Assembly (NCBI RefSeq): GCF_016406145.1
Contig: NZ_CP066306.1
Coordinates: forward strand, 4,526,001 to 4,590,000
From: Pseudomonas putida
GTDB taxonomy: Bacteria > Pseudomonadota > Gammaproteobacteria > Pseudomonadales > Pseudomonadaceae
DNA length: 64,000 bases
Direction of reading: 5' to 3'
Below the pieces are notes generated by a model. The model saw only the letters and a list, made by a program, of their open reading frames with translations. It was not told the origin of the DNA and did not search any database. This document shows positions 26,885-36,511 of this stretch, one piece after another. The translations under genes and the position numbers were made by a program. Position 1 is the first letter of the stretch. Every line of letters starts with the position of its first letter.

Positions 26885-29148
26885 CCTTGAGCACCTCCGA
26901 TCAGTTCAACCACAGCGTCGAGCAACGCATCGTCGTGGAAGCTGGCTTTTGCCAAATAGTAGTCGGCGCCAGCATCCAGGCCTCGCCGGCGATCTTCCTC
27001 GCGGTCCTTGTACGACACCACCATCACGGGCAACGACTGCAGGCGCTGGTCGCGGCGTACCAAGGTAACCAGCTCGATACCGTCCATGCGCGGCATGTCG
27101 ATGTCGGTGATCAGCAGGTCGAAATCCTCGCTACGCAACGCATTCCAACCGTCCATGCCATCGACTGCCACCGCCACCTCGAACCCCCGATTGCTCAGCA
27201 GCTTGCGTTGCAGCTCGCGAACGGTGAGCGAGTCATCGACTACCAGGATGCGCTTGCTGCTGACGCCACGGCCGGCCTGCAGGCCGCGCTCGATGCGCTC
27301 CAGGCGGCCGGTACTGAGCAGCTTCTCGACCGAACGCAGCAAGTCTTCGACATCGACGATCAACACCACCGAGCCATCGTCCAGCAGCGCCCCCGCGGAA
27401 ATGTCCTGGACCTTGCCCAACCGCGCATCAAGCGGCATCACTACCAGCACCCGCTCACCGATCAGCCGCTCCACGGCCACACCGTAAAGCTGTTCACGTT
27501 CGCGGATCACCACGACCCGCAAACCGCCTTCATCACCTTGCGCGGTGGGCCGGTTGAGCAACTGGCTGGCCGCCACCAGACCGATATGCCGGCCCTCATG
27601 CCAAAAATGCTGACGCCCCTCGATTTGTACGATCTGCTCGGCAGTCACTTCCAAGGTGCGCTCGATATGCGCCAGAGGGAACGCATAAGCCTCCCCCCCG
27701 ACTTCCACCACAAGGCTGCGTACCACTGAAAGGGTCAACGGCACTTCCAGGTGAAAGCGGCAGCCCTGGCCGGCCTGCTGGGTCAGCTCGATCGAGCCGC
27801 GCAGGTCCCGGACCAGATGCTGCACAGCGTCCAGGCCAACACCGCGGCCGGAGACTTCGGTCACTTTGTCACGCATGCTGAAGCCCGGCAGGAACAGGAA
27901 GGTCAGCAGCTCCGCCTCGCTCATCTTCGCCACGGTATCCGCCGGGGACAAGCCGCGCTGAACGATACTGCGCTGCAGCCGTTGCAGATCGATGCCGGCG
28001 CCGTCATCGCTCAGTTCAAGGATCAACAGGCCGGCCTGATGGGAGGCTCGCAGGCGTATCGCACCTTCTTCCGGTTTGCCCGCCAGCAGTCGCTGCTCAG
28101 GCAGTTCAATACCATGGTCGACTGCATTGCGCAGCAGATGGGTCAACGGCGCTTCGAGCTTTTCCAGCACATCGCGGTCGACCTGGGTCTTTTCACCGTC
28201 TATCTGCAGACGCACCTGCTTGCCCAGCGAGCGACCCAGGTCTCGCACCATACGGCTCTGGCCGGTAAGCACATCGGCAAACGGGCGCATACGGCAGGCC
28301 AGAGCCGTGTCGTACAGCAACTGAGCCCGCTGGCTGGCCTGCCATCCGAATTCGTCGAGGTCGGCAGTCTGCTGTTGCAGGATCTGCTGGGTTTCCATCA
28401 GCAGCCGTTGCGTCTGGGCCAGTGCTTCCAACACCGGCAGGCTCTGGCCGCTGCCTTCCAATTGGGCTTTCAGGCCATCGAGGGCGCGCATGCCTTGGCC
28501 GTGCATGCGCTTGAGGCGCTGCAGGGTGGCCAGGTAGGGTTTGAGGCGCTGAGTCTCGACCAGCGACTTGCTCGACAAGTCGAGCAGGCTATTGAGTCGA
28601 TCGGCAGTTACCCGCAACACCCGCTCGCTGCCTTGCGCGCCACGTTTACCTGCCTTGCGCGGCACAAGAGGCTCTGCTTCTGGCTCAACCTCGGGGGTAA
28701 TCAGGTCGGCCGCAGGTAACGGTTGCGGGGCCGGCTCCCTGGAAGGCACAGGTGCAATGGGAGGATCCAGCAGGCCAGACATCTGGGCCAGAAAACCGGG
28801 TACCGCGCTCTCACCGGCCGGGTCCCCGGGCGTGGCGACATGCAGCAGCAGGTCGGTACCGCGCAGCAAGGCATCGATATGTTCAGCGCGCAGCAGCAGT
28901 CGGCCTTCCTGGGCCGCTACCAGGCAATCTTCCATCACATGGGCCACGCTGACCCCGTCGTCAATGCCAACGATGCGTGCAGCCCCCTTCAAAGAGTGCG
29001 CAGCACGCATGCAGGCTTCCAACTGATCGGCCTGGGTCGGGTTGCGCTCCAGCGCCATCAGCCCTGTGATGAGCACCTGGGTCTGAGCTTCCGCTTCCAG
29101 GCTGAACAGCTCGAGCAACGATGCGTCGCGCATTTGCTCAGGGGTCAT
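26881..29148 (-). CDS. wspE: CheA-like hybrid histidine kinase WspE
   Basis: A 755-residue hybrid kinase: an Hpt domain with the phosphorylated histidine at residue 51 (RAAHSLKGAARIVG), a dimerisation helix region, a HATPase domain (LTHLLRNAVDHGIELPEQR, ELSDDGAGIDLQRLQ, GRGVGLDAVQHLVRDL), a CheW-like domain, and a C-terminal receiver with Asp682 (FDLLITDIDMPRMDG). It phosphorylates WspR and WspF. The true start is the ATG at 29148 (MTPEQMRDAS), overlapping the wspD stop by four bases; the frame extends upstream without support. Confidence 0.95.
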   Translation of the reverse strand: MTPEQMRDASLLELFSLEAEAQTQVLITGLMALERNPTQADQLEACMRAAHSLKGAARIVGIDDGVSVAHVMEDCLVAAQEGRLLLRAEHIDALLRGTDLLLHVATPGDPAGESAVPGFLAQMSGLLDPPIAPVPSREPAPQPLPAADLITPEVEPEAEPLVPRKAGKRGAQGSERVLRVTADRLNSLLDLSSKSLVETQRLKPYLATLQRLKRMHGQGMRALDGLKAQLEGSGQSLPVLEALAQTQRLLMETQQILQQQTADLDEFGWQASQRAQLLYDTALACRMRPFADVLTGQSRMVRDLGRSLGKQVRLQIDGEKTQVDRDVLEKLEAPLTHLLRNAVDHGIELPEQRLLAGKPEEGAIRLRASHQAGLLILELSDDGAGIDLQRLQRSIVQRGLSPADTVAKMSEAELLTFLFLPGFSMRDKVTEVSGRGVGLDAVQHLVRDLRGSIELTQQAGQGCRFHLEVPLTLSVVRSLVVEVGGEAYAFPLAHIERTLEVTAEQIVQIEGRQHFWHEGRHIGLVAASQLLNRPTAQGDEGGLRVVVIREREQLYGVAVERLIGERVLVVMPLDARLGKVQDISAGALLDDGSVVLIVDVEDLLRSVEKLLSTGRLERIERGLQAGRGVSSKRILVVDDSLTVRELQRKLLSNRGFEVAVAVDGMDGWNALRSEDFDLLITDIDMPRMDGIELVTLVRRDQRLQSLPVMVVSYKDREEDRRRGLDAGADYYLAKASFHDDALLDAVVELIGGAQG

Positions 29149-29810
29149 GACAGGCTCCGCTGCACGGCAGACAGTAGTTGTTGATCGTCCAGCACACGCA
29201 CGCTGCGCCCGCGCCACTGCAACACGGCTGCGGTGAACGGTGCAGTATCTTCAGTGGCGCCCGGTAGTGCGGGCTCCAGGCGATGAATACCGTCGATCTC
29301 GTCCACCGCCAGTACCACTGGCCCGCCTGCCGCCGCCAGAATCAACATGCGCGGCATCGCCCGGCTGCTGCGCGCAGGCTCCGTAAAGAGCGCCAGCCCC
29401 AGCAGTTCGCTCAGCGACAGGCACGGCACCAGTGCACCACGCACATTGGCCACCCCTTGCAGCACCCTGGAACGCTGATGCGGCAAGGAATGCACCGGCT
29501 GCACCGGGGCGATCTCGGCCAGGCAGGCAGTCGCCAGGGCCAGCCACTCCTCCCCTAGACGAAACAGTAGCAGCGAGCGCCCGACGCTGGACTCGACCTG
29601 CGCCGCCTCATGCGACTGATCGTCCTGGGCCAGTGCATAGCGGTCCAGCAGACGGGTGGCGGCCGCAGCATAGACTTCACAATTGCGACAATGGATATGC
29701 CTTTGCAGCAGCGGGCATTGCTTGTCACCGTGCACGCCGATCCGGTTCCAGCAATCGTCGATACGCTCATCGTCCTGGGCGAGCAGCGCAATTGCGTGTT
29801 CGACGCTCAT
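29145..29810 (-). CDS. wspD: CheW-like coupling protein WspD
   Basis: A 221-residue protein. Residues 1-75 are a cysteine- and histidine-containing N-terminal extension (RHIHCRNCEVYAAAATRLLD). The rest is a CheW-like SH3-type domain (LLLFRLGEEWLALATACLAE, ANVRGALVPCLSLSELLGLA). It is one of two CheW homologues in the operon and helps couple the receptor WspA to the kinase WspE. It overlaps wspC and wspE by four bases at its two ends, so translation of these genes is coupled. Confidence 0.93.
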   Translation of the reverse strand: MSVEHAIALLAQDDERIDDCWNRIGVHGDKQCPLLQRHIHCRNCEVYAAAATRLLDRYALAQDDQSHEAAQVESSVGRSLLLFRLGEEWLALATACLAEIAPVQPVHSLPHQRSRVLQGVANVRGALVPCLSLSELLGLALFTEPARSSRAMPRMLILAAAGGPVVLAVDEIDGIHRLEPALPGATEDTAPFTAAVLQWRGRSVRVLDDQQLLSAVQRSLS

Positions 29811-31051
29811 CGTTCAGCCCCCATGCCAGCGCGTGCCGCGCGTTCGTGCAAGCGGCGAGCGCCGGCTTCGTCGCCCTGGGCCGCCAGCAACATGGCCAGG
29901 TGCAACAGCGCCTCAGGGTGCTGCGGCTCCAGATACAGGGCTTTGCGGTAGTGCATCTGGGCTTGCCGGGCATCGCCTTCGGTATCGCTGAGCAGTCCCA
30001 GCCAGTAATACACCTGAGCCTTGGGCTCGAACTGCTGCAGGTAGCGCTGGCAATTGGCACGCGCTTGCGCGCCCTCACCCGCGTTGGCCTGCCTCGCAAT
30101 GAGGGCCAGCAGTTCACTTTCGCTCTCGCGCTGCACCACTGTGGGCGGGGCAACCGGAACCGAACGCAATGGCCGCGAAATGGGCGCAGGTGCAGGCACA
30201 GGGCGGCTCGGTGCGAGTGGCGCCGGTTGGCTGACCCGCGGCTGCGCTGGCGCTTCCAACGTCTGGCGGACGTAGGCGAACGACTGGGCAATGCCCAGCG
30301 GCCGCATACCCAGCCTTGCCAGAAGGCTGCCCTCGGCCGGCCCGATAAACAGTACGCCGTGCTCGTGGGTAAGACGCTTGAGCACCTCGAATACTCGCTG
30401 CTGGGTCGCCACGTCGAAGTAGATCAGCAAGTTGCGGCAGAACACGAAGTCGTAATAACCGTCACGGCTGCCCAGCGCCGGGTCGAGCACATTGCCCACG
30501 GCCAGGTTCACCTGTGCACGCACCCGCTCATTCAGTTCATGGCCTTCGGCGAGCGCGTGGAAGTGGCGCTCGCGAAAGGCCAGATCAACGCCGCGGAACG
30601 AGTTGCGACCGTAGACCGCCTGCACGCCCTTGACCACCGAATTGGGACTGATGTCGATACCGTCGATGCGAAACGCAGCCGGGTTCATGCCTGAATCGAG
30701 CAGTGCCATGGCCAGGGAATAAGGTTCTTCACCCGTGGAGCACGGCAAACTCAGCAAGCGTAGCGGCCGCTCGCCGGCGAGTTCGGCCAGGCGTTTGTGG
30801 GCCAGCCCGACCAGCGCGGTAAACGACTCTGGGTAGCGGAAGAACCAGGTTTCCGGGACGATCACCGCTTCGATAAGCGCCTGCTGCTCATCTAAGGATT
30901 GCTGCAAGCACAGCCAATAGTCTTGCAGGTCTTGGGCATTGACCGCGACACAGCGCTGCTGCAGGGCACGCTCGACCATGGGCACGCCGACAGATTCGAC
31001 ATCCAGGCCGATGCGCTCTTGCAGAAAGCGGAAAAACCGTTGCTCGCTCAT
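29807..31051 (-). CDS. wspC: CheR-like methyltransferase WspC with TPR tail
   Basis: A 414-residue chemoreceptor methyltransferase. The N-terminal CheR domain includes VPETWFFRYPESFTAL, the SAM-binding LLSLPCSTGEEPYSLAMALL, and FCRNLLIYFDVATQQRVFEV. A proline-rich linker (about residues 270-300) leads to a C-terminal tetratricopeptide-like region (YYWLGLLSDTEGDARQAQMH), as in WspC of other pseudomonads. It methylates WspA and sets signalling gain against WspF. It overlaps wspB and wspD by four bases at each end. Confidence 0.95.
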   Translation of the reverse strand: MSEQRFFRFLQERIGLDVESVGVPMVERALQQRCVAVNAQDLQDYWLCLQQSLDEQQALIEAVIVPETWFFRYPESFTALVGLAHKRLAELAGERPLRLLSLPCSTGEEPYSLAMALLDSGMNPAAFRIDGIDISPNSVVKGVQAVYGRNSFRGVDLAFRERHFHALAEGHELNERVRAQVNLAVGNVLDPALGSRDGYYDFVFCRNLLIYFDVATQQRVFEVLKRLTHEHGVLFIGPAEGSLLARLGMRPLGIAQSFAYVRQTLEAPAQPRVSQPAPLAPSRPVPAPAPISRPLRSVPVAPPTVVQRESESELLALIARQANAGEGAQARANCQRYLQQFEPKAQVYYWLGLLSDTEGDARQAQMHYRKALYLEPQHPEALLHLAMLLAAQGDEAGARRLHERAARAGMGAER

Positions 31052-31554
31052 ACCGACACCTGCCCCGACTCTTGTGGGAACAGCAGTTCGCGCACAGTGT
31101 CTGACAGCAAGTCATCGACCTCGATACGCTGTAGCAGGCCATTGGCGTCCTGACGAACCGGGCCCAGGTAACGCGCTTCGGGGTTGTCCAGCCCATACGG
31201 CTGAAACTCATCAGCGAGGCAGCGCAAGGTTTCGGTAGCCTGTTCGAGGATCAGTCCCAACTGATGCTCGCCCCGATAGTGCACCAGCACCAGCCGTGTG
31301 CTGGTGCGCGCAGTGGCAGGCTGGCCAAAACTCAGGGCCGACAGGTCGACCACCGGCACCAGCACGCCACGATGGGCAACTATGCCAGCAACCCAGGCCG
31401 GCGCCTGGGCGATCGGCTTGAGTGGCCGGCGAGGTAGCACTTCGACCACCTCGCGCACATCAAGGGCGAAACGTTGGTCGTTGAGACGAAATAGCAGGTA
31501 CAGATTGCCCTTGGCGCTGGCCGCTGCTGCCGCATGCGTGTACATGTCACTCAT
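31048..31554 (-). CDS. wspB: CheW-like coupling protein WspB
   Basis: A 168-residue CheW-domain protein (LYLLFRLNDQRFALDVREVV, WVAGIVAHRGVLVPVVDLSA) that bridges the receptor WspA and kinase WspE. It is close to the size of ordinary CheW, without the N-terminal extension seen in WspD. The gene lies 5 bases after wspA and overlaps wspC by four bases (ATGA). No unusual features. Confidence 0.93.
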   Translation of the reverse strand: MSDMYTHAAAAASAKGNLYLLFRLNDQRFALDVREVVEVLPRRPLKPIAQAPAWVAGIVAHRGVLVPVVDLSALSFGQPATARTSTRLVLVHYRGEHQLGLILEQATETLRCLADEFQPYGLDNPEARYLGPVRQDANGLLQRIEVDDLLSDTVRELLFPQESGQVSV

Positions 31555-31559
31555 GGCGG

Positions 31560-33182
31560 TCAGACTTTAAAGCGCGATACACCACCGCGCAGGCCCGCGG
31601 CCACCTGGCTCAACTCGTCGATGGCGAAGCTGGCCTGGCGCAGCGATTCCACTGTCTGCGTGCTGGCATCGCTGAGCTGAGCCAGTGCCTGGTTGATCTG
31701 CTCGGCACCGGTAGCCTGGGCCTGCATGCCTTCGTTGACCATCAACACCCGTGGCGCCAGCGCCTGTACCTGATGGATGATCTGGCTCAGCTGCTCGCCC
31801 ACTTGCTGCACTTCGAACATGCCTCGGCGTACTTCTTCGGAAAACTTGTCCATGCCCATGACCCCTGCCGATACCGCCGACTGGATTTCCCGAACCATTT
31901 GCTCGATGTCGTACGTGGCGACAGCCGTCTGGTCCGCAAGGCGCCGCACTTCGGTGGCCACGACGGCAAAACCGCGCCCGTACTCGCCGGCCTTTTCCGC
32001 TTCGATGGCGGCATTGAGCGACAGCAGGTTAGTCTGGTCGGCGACCTTGACGATGGTCACCACCATCTGAGTGATGTTGCTGGCCTTTTCGTTGAGGATC
32101 GCCAGCTTGGCATTGACCAGGTCGGCTGCGCCCATGACCTGGTGCATGGTGTCCTCCATGCGCGCCAGGCCTTGCTGACCGGAACCGGCAAGGCTCGATG
32201 CCTGATCGGCGGCGCTGGTGACTTCGGTCATGGTGCGCACCAGATCGCGCGAGGTAGCGGCAATTTCACGGGAAGTGGCACCAATTTCCGTGGTGGTCGC
32301 AGCGGTTTCGGTGGCGGTGGCCTGTTGTTGCTTGGAGGTGGCCGCAATTTCAGTGACCGATGTGGTCACCTGTACCGAAGAGCGCTGGGCCTGGGACACC
32401 AGCTTGGCCAGCGCCTCGGCCATCTCGTTGAAGCCGCTTTCGATGGCGCCGAACTCGTCCTTGCGGTCCAGGCTCAGGCGCATGCTCAAGTCGCCCGAGC
32501 GCAGCTTGTCGAGGGCATGCACCACGCGCTGTACAGGCGCGGTGATGGCGCGCATCAACAGCAGCCCGCAGATGCCCGCCGCGATGATCGCCAACAGCAG
32601 CGAAACGATCATGCTGCCTTTGGCAGTGCTTACGGCACCGACGATCTGGTGGTTAGCGGCATCGGCGGCTTCGCGGTTGTACTCGATCATCGTGTTGAGA
32701 TGATTACGGCCCTCCGACCAGGCCGGTGTCAGAACGTCCTTGATCAACCGCTCTGCCTCGGCATAATCATGCCGACGGTAGGCTTCAATCACCTGGCCGA
32801 TGATATGGGTGTAGTTTGCCTCCATCTGGATGAAGGTGTCGAAATGGTCCTGGTCGTCCTTGTCGTGAATGGTGCCTTGGTAACTGGCCAGGTGTTGCTT
32901 GAGGCGTTCATCGAAGCTTTTGAACAGCTCCATGTCGGCTGCTGTGATCTCACGGTGGTCGGACAACCCCACCAGCTGCTGGCTGGTGACGTAGCTGTCG
33001 ACCCAGGCACTGCGGATCATCGAACTGTAGTAGACCCCGGGAATGCTGTCGGTACCAACTGCCTCCTCGGCACTTTCGATCGCCACCAGCCGCGAGTAAG
33101 CGGCTACGACCATCAGCAACATGATGGCGATGATCACGGCGAAACTTGCCAGGATCCGTTGGCGCAAGGTCCAGTTCTTCAC
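31560..33182 (-). CDS. wspA: Methyl-accepting chemoreceptor WspA, surface-sensing input of the Wsp system
   Basis: A 540-residue receptor and first gene of the wsp operon. It has a first membrane helix (about residues 10-29), a periplasmic four-helix-bundle-like domain (30-188), a second membrane helix (190-210), a HAMP domain (211-265) and a long cytoplasmic coiled coil with the conserved signalling tip ([40 protein letters not shown]). WspA senses surface contact or envelope stress in Pseudomonas. The 129-base upstream gap to the DUF533 gene should hold the operon promoter; I could not identify it with confidence. Confidence 0.95.
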   Translation of the reverse strand: MKNWTLRQRILASFAVIIAIMLLMVVAAYSRLVAIESAEEAVGTDSIPGVYYSSMIRSAWVDSYVTSQQLVGLSDHREITAADMELFKSFDERLKQHLASYQGTIHDKDDQDHFDTFIQMEANYTHIIGQVIEAYRRHDYAEAERLIKDVLTPAWSEGRNHLNTMIEYNREAADAANHQIVGAVSTAKGSMIVSLLLAIIAAGICGLLLMRAITAPVQRVVHALDKLRSGDLSMRLSLDRKDEFGAIESGFNEMAEALAKLVSQAQRSSVQVTTSVTEIAATSKQQQATATETAATTTEIGATSREIAATSRDLVRTMTEVTSAADQASSLAGSGQQGLARMEDTMHQVMGAADLVNAKLAILNEKASNITQMVVTIVKVADQTNLLSLNAAIEAEKAGEYGRGFAVVATEVRRLADQTAVATYDIEQMVREIQSAVSAGVMGMDKFSEEVRRGMFEVQQVGEQLSQIIHQVQALAPRVLMVNEGMQAQATGAEQINQALAQLSDASTQTVESLRQASFAIDELSQVAAGLRGGVSRFKV

Positions 33183-33311
33183 ATTCAGCCCTCAGGAATT
33201 CACAACGAGCGGGAAAAATCGCCGAAGTATAGCCCAGGCGTCCTACGCTTATGCGGCTGAATATAAGGTGTTAATCAGGCATCCCTGCCTGGTGGCCAGG
33301 CCATTTACCCA

Positions 33312-33998
33312 TCATTGACCTGCGGCAAGTCGGACCTGACTCTCCAGTTCCTGGCGCAACGCCGGGTCCAGGCGAAGCTGACGGGCCAGTTCGTCCAGGT
33401 ACGCACGCTCCATGAAGTTCTCCTGATCGACCATCATCAGGCTGGCCAGGTACATCTCGGCAGCCATCTCCGGCGTTTGTGCGGCGCGCGCGACTTCGGC
33501 AGGGTCCAGTGGCTTGTTCAGCTCGGCGTGCAACCAGTGCTGCAGTTCACGGTCGCTGTCCAGGCGGGTGAATTCCCCTTCGATCAGCGCCCGCTCGCGC
33601 TCGTCGATGTGGCCATCGGACTTGGCCGCTGCCACCAACGCCCGCAATACCGCCTGGCTATGCTGCTCGACCTGGGCCGGCGGCAGGCGATCAAGGGTTT
33701 GCGGTTCGGCCCCCTGCCCTGCGCCCTGGCGGGCCTGCCAGTTGCCATAGGCCTTGTAGGCCAGTACGCCGAGCGCGGCGAGGCCACCGTAGGTGATCAC
33801 TTTGCCCCCGTACTTGCGCGCCTTCTTGCTGCCCAACAGCAAGCCCAGGGCGCCAGCCCCTAGCGCACCGCCCCCGGCGCCGGAAAGCAGGCTGCCCAAG
33901 CCTCCTGAGCCTGCAGCCGGCTTGCCTGCGCCGGCCTGTTTGTTCAACAGTTCCTGGCCGGATTTGAGCAGTTGATCGAGCAGACCCCGAGTATTCAT
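33312..33998 (-). CDS. DUF533/TerB-like protein (YebE-type)
   Basis: A 228-residue protein. The N-terminal half is glycine/alanine rich with a probable membrane segment (GGGALGAGALGLLLGSKKAR, then VITYGGLAALGVLAYKAYGN). The C-terminal half is a helical TerB/DUF533 domain with an acidic, EF-hand-like AAAKSDGHIDERERALIEGE segment and MYLASLMMVDQENFMERAYL. Such inner-membrane proteins are linked to envelope stress in some bacteria, but the function is unproven. It lies upstream of wspA on the same strand, 129 bases away, and is probably a separate unit. Confidence 0.85.
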   Translation of the reverse strand: MNTRGLLDQLLKSGQELLNKQAGAGKPAAGSGGLGSLLSGAGGGALGAGALGLLLGSKKARKYGGKVITYGGLAALGVLAYKAYGNWQARQGAGQGAEPQTLDRLPPAQVEQHSQAVLRALVAAAKSDGHIDERERALIEGEFTRLDSDRELQHWLHAELNKPLDPAEVARAAQTPEMAAEMYLASLMMVDQENFMERAYLDELARQLRLDPALRQELESQVRLAAGQ

Positions 33999-34202
33999 TC
34001 ACATGTCTCCACGCTGCGGAAAGTAACGTCCAGAGTAAGGCCTGCAGAGCCCATGGCCACCCGTGGATTTGCTTCCGGATGTTGCATCGGTAGGCAAAAA
34101 GCCAACTAGACTCGACTTCGCCCCAAGCGCATTACGCTTATAGCTATCGCTCCACTGCTTTCTTGATGACTGCCCCGACCAGGATCTAAAAGAGGGAACA
34201 CC

Positions 34203-35354
34203 ATGTCAGCGCACAAGACCGCATTGCTCGGCGCCGTGACCGGCGCACTGCTGGCCAGTGCAGGCCTGCAGGCCGCCGAGTTGCCCAAGGCCCTGGGCGC
34301 CGGTGAAGGCCGGCTGGATATCGTCGCCTGGCCCGGTTATATCGAGCGCGGTGAGAGCGACAAGGCCTATGACTGGGTCACAGGCTTCGAAAAGGAAACC
34401 GGGTGCAAGGTCAGCGTCAAGACCGCAGCCACCTCCGACGAAATGGTCAGCCTGATGAACAAGGGCGGTTACGACCTGGTAACCGCCTCCGGCGATGCCT
34501 CGCTGCGCCTGATCGCCGGCAAGAAGGTGCAGCCGATCAATACCGGGCTGATTCCCAACTGGAAAAACCTCGACCCGCGCCTGCAGGACGGTGGCTGGTA
34601 CGTGGTCGACAAACAGGTCTACGGTACCCCGTATCAGTGGGGGCCGAACGTTCTGCTGTACAACACCAACACGTTCAAGCAGCCACCCACCAGCTGGAGC
34701 GTGGTGTTCGAGCCGCAAGACCTGCCCGACGGCAAACCGAACAAAGGCCGCGTGCAGGCCTATGACGGGCCCATCTACATTGCCGATGCTGCGTTGTACC
34801 TGAAATCGGCCAAGCCCGAACTGGGCATTCAGGACCCCTATGAACTGAACGAAGCCCAGTACAAGGCAGTGCTCGAACTGCTGCGCCAGCAGCAACCGCT
34901 GATCCATCGATACTGGCATGACGCCACGGTGCAGATGAGCGATGTGAAGAACGAAGGCGTGGTCGCCTCCAGTTCCTGGGGCTACATGGTCAATAGCCTC
35001 AAGGCGGAGAACCAGCCGGTGGCCTCCACCCTGCCGAAGGAAGGTGCCACGGGCTGGGCCGACACCACCATGCTGCACAGCGAAGCCAAGCACCCCAACT
35101 GTGCCTATAAATGGATGGACTGGTCGTTGCAGCCAAAGGTACAGGGCGATGTAGCGGCCTGGTTCGGCTCATTGCCAGCAGTACCTGCTGCCTGCAACGG
35201 CAATGTGCTGTTGGGGGCCGAGGGCTGCAAGACCAATGGCTTCGACAACTTCGACAAAATCGCCTTCTGGAAGACACCGCAGGCACAGGGCGGCAAGTTC
35301 GTGCCGTATAGCCGCTGGACCCAGGACTACATTGCGATCATGGGCGGGCGCTAG
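34203..35354 (+). CDS. ABC transporter periplasmic substrate-binding protein (polyamine/GABA-type, YdcS-like)
   Basis: A 383-residue extracellular solute-binding protein with a signal peptide (AVTGALLASAGLQAAE, cleavage near residue 23). The fold is of the PotD/YdcS class: LDIVAWPGYIERGESDKAYD, YDLVTASGDASLRLIAGKKV, YQWGPNVLLYN, and VVASSSWGYMVNSL. Family length (E. coli YdcS about 381) fits. AGAGGGAA lies upstream of the ATG. It heads a five-gene unit (binding protein, ATPase, two permeases, aldehyde dehydrogenase); the dehydrogenase suggests putrescine or a related amine as substrate, which is an inference. Confidence 0.92.
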   Translation: MSAHKTALLGAVTGALLASAGLQAAELPKALGAGEGRLDIVAWPGYIERGESDKAYDWVTGFEKETGCKVSVKTAATSDEMVSLMNKGGYDLVTASGDASLRLIAGKKVQPINTGLIPNWKNLDPRLQDGGWYVVDKQVYGTPYQWGPNVLLYNTNTFKQPPTSWSVVFEPQDLPDGKPNKGRVQAYDGPIYIADAALYLKSAKPELGIQDPYELNEAQYKAVLELLRQQQPLIHRYWHDATVQMSDVKNEGVVASSSWGYMVNSLKAENQPVASTLPKEGATGWADTTMLHSEAKHPNCAYKWMDWSLQPKVQGDVAAWFGSLPAVPAACNGNVLLGAEGCKTNGFDNFDKIAFWKTPQAQGGKFVPYSRWTQDYIAIMGGR

Positions 35355-35403
35355 CGACCAAGAGCATCGTTGCATCAGCTGAAGGAACAGGGGCCGCCAG
35401 ATT

Positions 35404-35450
35404 TCTGTAGGAGCGGCCTTGTGTCGCGAAAGGGGCGCAGAGCGCCCCGG
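35404..35450 (+). repeat. P. putida-type repetitive extragenic element inside the importer operon
   Basis: The stretch TGTAGGAGCGGCCTTGTGTC (from 35406) followed by GCGAAAGGGGCGC has the look of a common P. putida intergenic repeat. GGGGCGC (35432-35438) and GCGCCCC (35442-35448) form a perfect hairpin. It lies between the binding-protein stop and the ATPase start. Confidence 0.7.
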
Positions 35451-35469
35451 CTTTAACCTGGAGCCCCCA

Positions 35470-36510
35470 ATGCCCCTAGCCGTCCAGTTCACCCAGGTGT
35501 CACGCACCTTCGGCGAGGTCAAGGCCGTTGACCAGGTCAGCATCGACATCATCGATGGGGAGTTCTTTTCGATGCTCGGCCCTTCAGGCTCGGGCAAGAC
35601 CACCTGCCTGCGCCTTATAGCCGGTTTCGAGCAGCCGGACAGCGGCTCGATCCGCATCCATGGCGTCGAAGCCGCTGGCGTGCCGCCTTACCAGCGCGAC
35701 GTCAACACCGTTTTCCAGGACTACGCACTGTTCCCGCACATGAACGTGCGCGACAACATCGCCTACGGGCTGAAGGTCAAAGGCATAGCCAAGGCCGAAC
35801 GCCATGCGCGCGCCGAAGAAGCCCTGGCTATGGTGGCCCTGGCAGGCTATGGGGAGCGCAAACCGGCACAACTTTCCGGAGGCCAGCGCCAGCGCGTGGC
35901 CCTGGCCCGCGCCTTGGTCAATCGGCCGCGGGTGCTGCTGCTCGACGAGCCGCTCGGCGCCCTCGACCTGAAACTGCGCGAACAGATGCAGGGCGAATTG
36001 AAAAAGCTGCAGCGCCAGTTGGGTATCACCTTCATTTTCGTCACCCATGACCAGACAGAAGCGCTGTCGATGTCAGACCGGGTGGCGGTGTTCAACCGCG
36101 GCCGCATCGAACAAGTCGATGCACCGCGCAATCTGTACATGAAACCGGCTACCACCTTCGTCGCCGAGTTTGTCGGCACCTCCAACGTAGTACGCGGCGA
36201 TCTGGCCCAACACCTCAGCGGCAGCCGCACGCCCTTCTCCATTCGCCCCGAGCATATTCGCCTGCTCGGCCAGCCCGAGGCCAGCCACGATGTACAGGTC
36301 AGCGGCCTGCTGCGCGACATCCAGTACCAGGGCAGTGCCACCCGCTATGAAGTGCAGCTGGACAGCGGCCAATTGCTGGCGGTCAGCCAGGCCAACGACC
36401 GCTGGCACGAGCAGCCACAAGACTGGCGGCCCGGCCAACGGGTGCAGGCACACTGGCCGCGTGAAGCGATGACGGTACTGCAGGAAACTGTCCTGACCGA
36501 GGGCCAGTGA
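35470..36510 (+). CDS. ABC transporter ATP-binding protein (PotA/YdcT-like)
   Basis: A 346-residue importer ATPase. The Walker A motif GPSGSGKTT is near residues 37-45, then the Q-loop region (NTVFQDYALFPHMNVRDNI), signature LSGGQRQRVALARALV, Walker B LLLDEPLGALD and the H-loop FVTHDQTEAL. The C-terminal third is a TOBE/MalK-type regulatory domain (FSIRPEHIRLLG). The ATG at 35470 follows GGAG with 7 bases between; an upstream GTG or TTG in the repeat is not a credible start. It ends one base before the first permease gene. Confidence 0.95.
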   Translation: MPLAVQFTQVSRTFGEVKAVDQVSIDIIDGEFFSMLGPSGSGKTTCLRLIAGFEQPDSGSIRIHGVEAAGVPPYQRDVNTVFQDYALFPHMNVRDNIAYGLKVKGIAKAERHARAEEALAMVALAGYGERKPAQLSGGQRQRVALARALVNRPRVLLLDEPLGALDLKLREQMQGELKKLQRQLGITFIFVTHDQTEALSMSDRVAVFNRGRIEQVDAPRNLYMKPATTFVAEFVGTSNVVRGDLAQHLSGSRTPFSIRPEHIRLLGQPEASHDVQVSGLLRDIQYQGSATRYEVQLDSGQLLAVSQANDRWHEQPQDWRPGQRVQAHWPREAMTVLQETVLTEGQ

Positions 36511-36511
36511 C

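Noticed and set aside
31773..33260. A 495-codon plus-strand frame opposite wspA
   Set aside because: Shadow of the receptor gene in high-GC DNA; composition is glycine/histidine/aspartate rich without any fold pattern.
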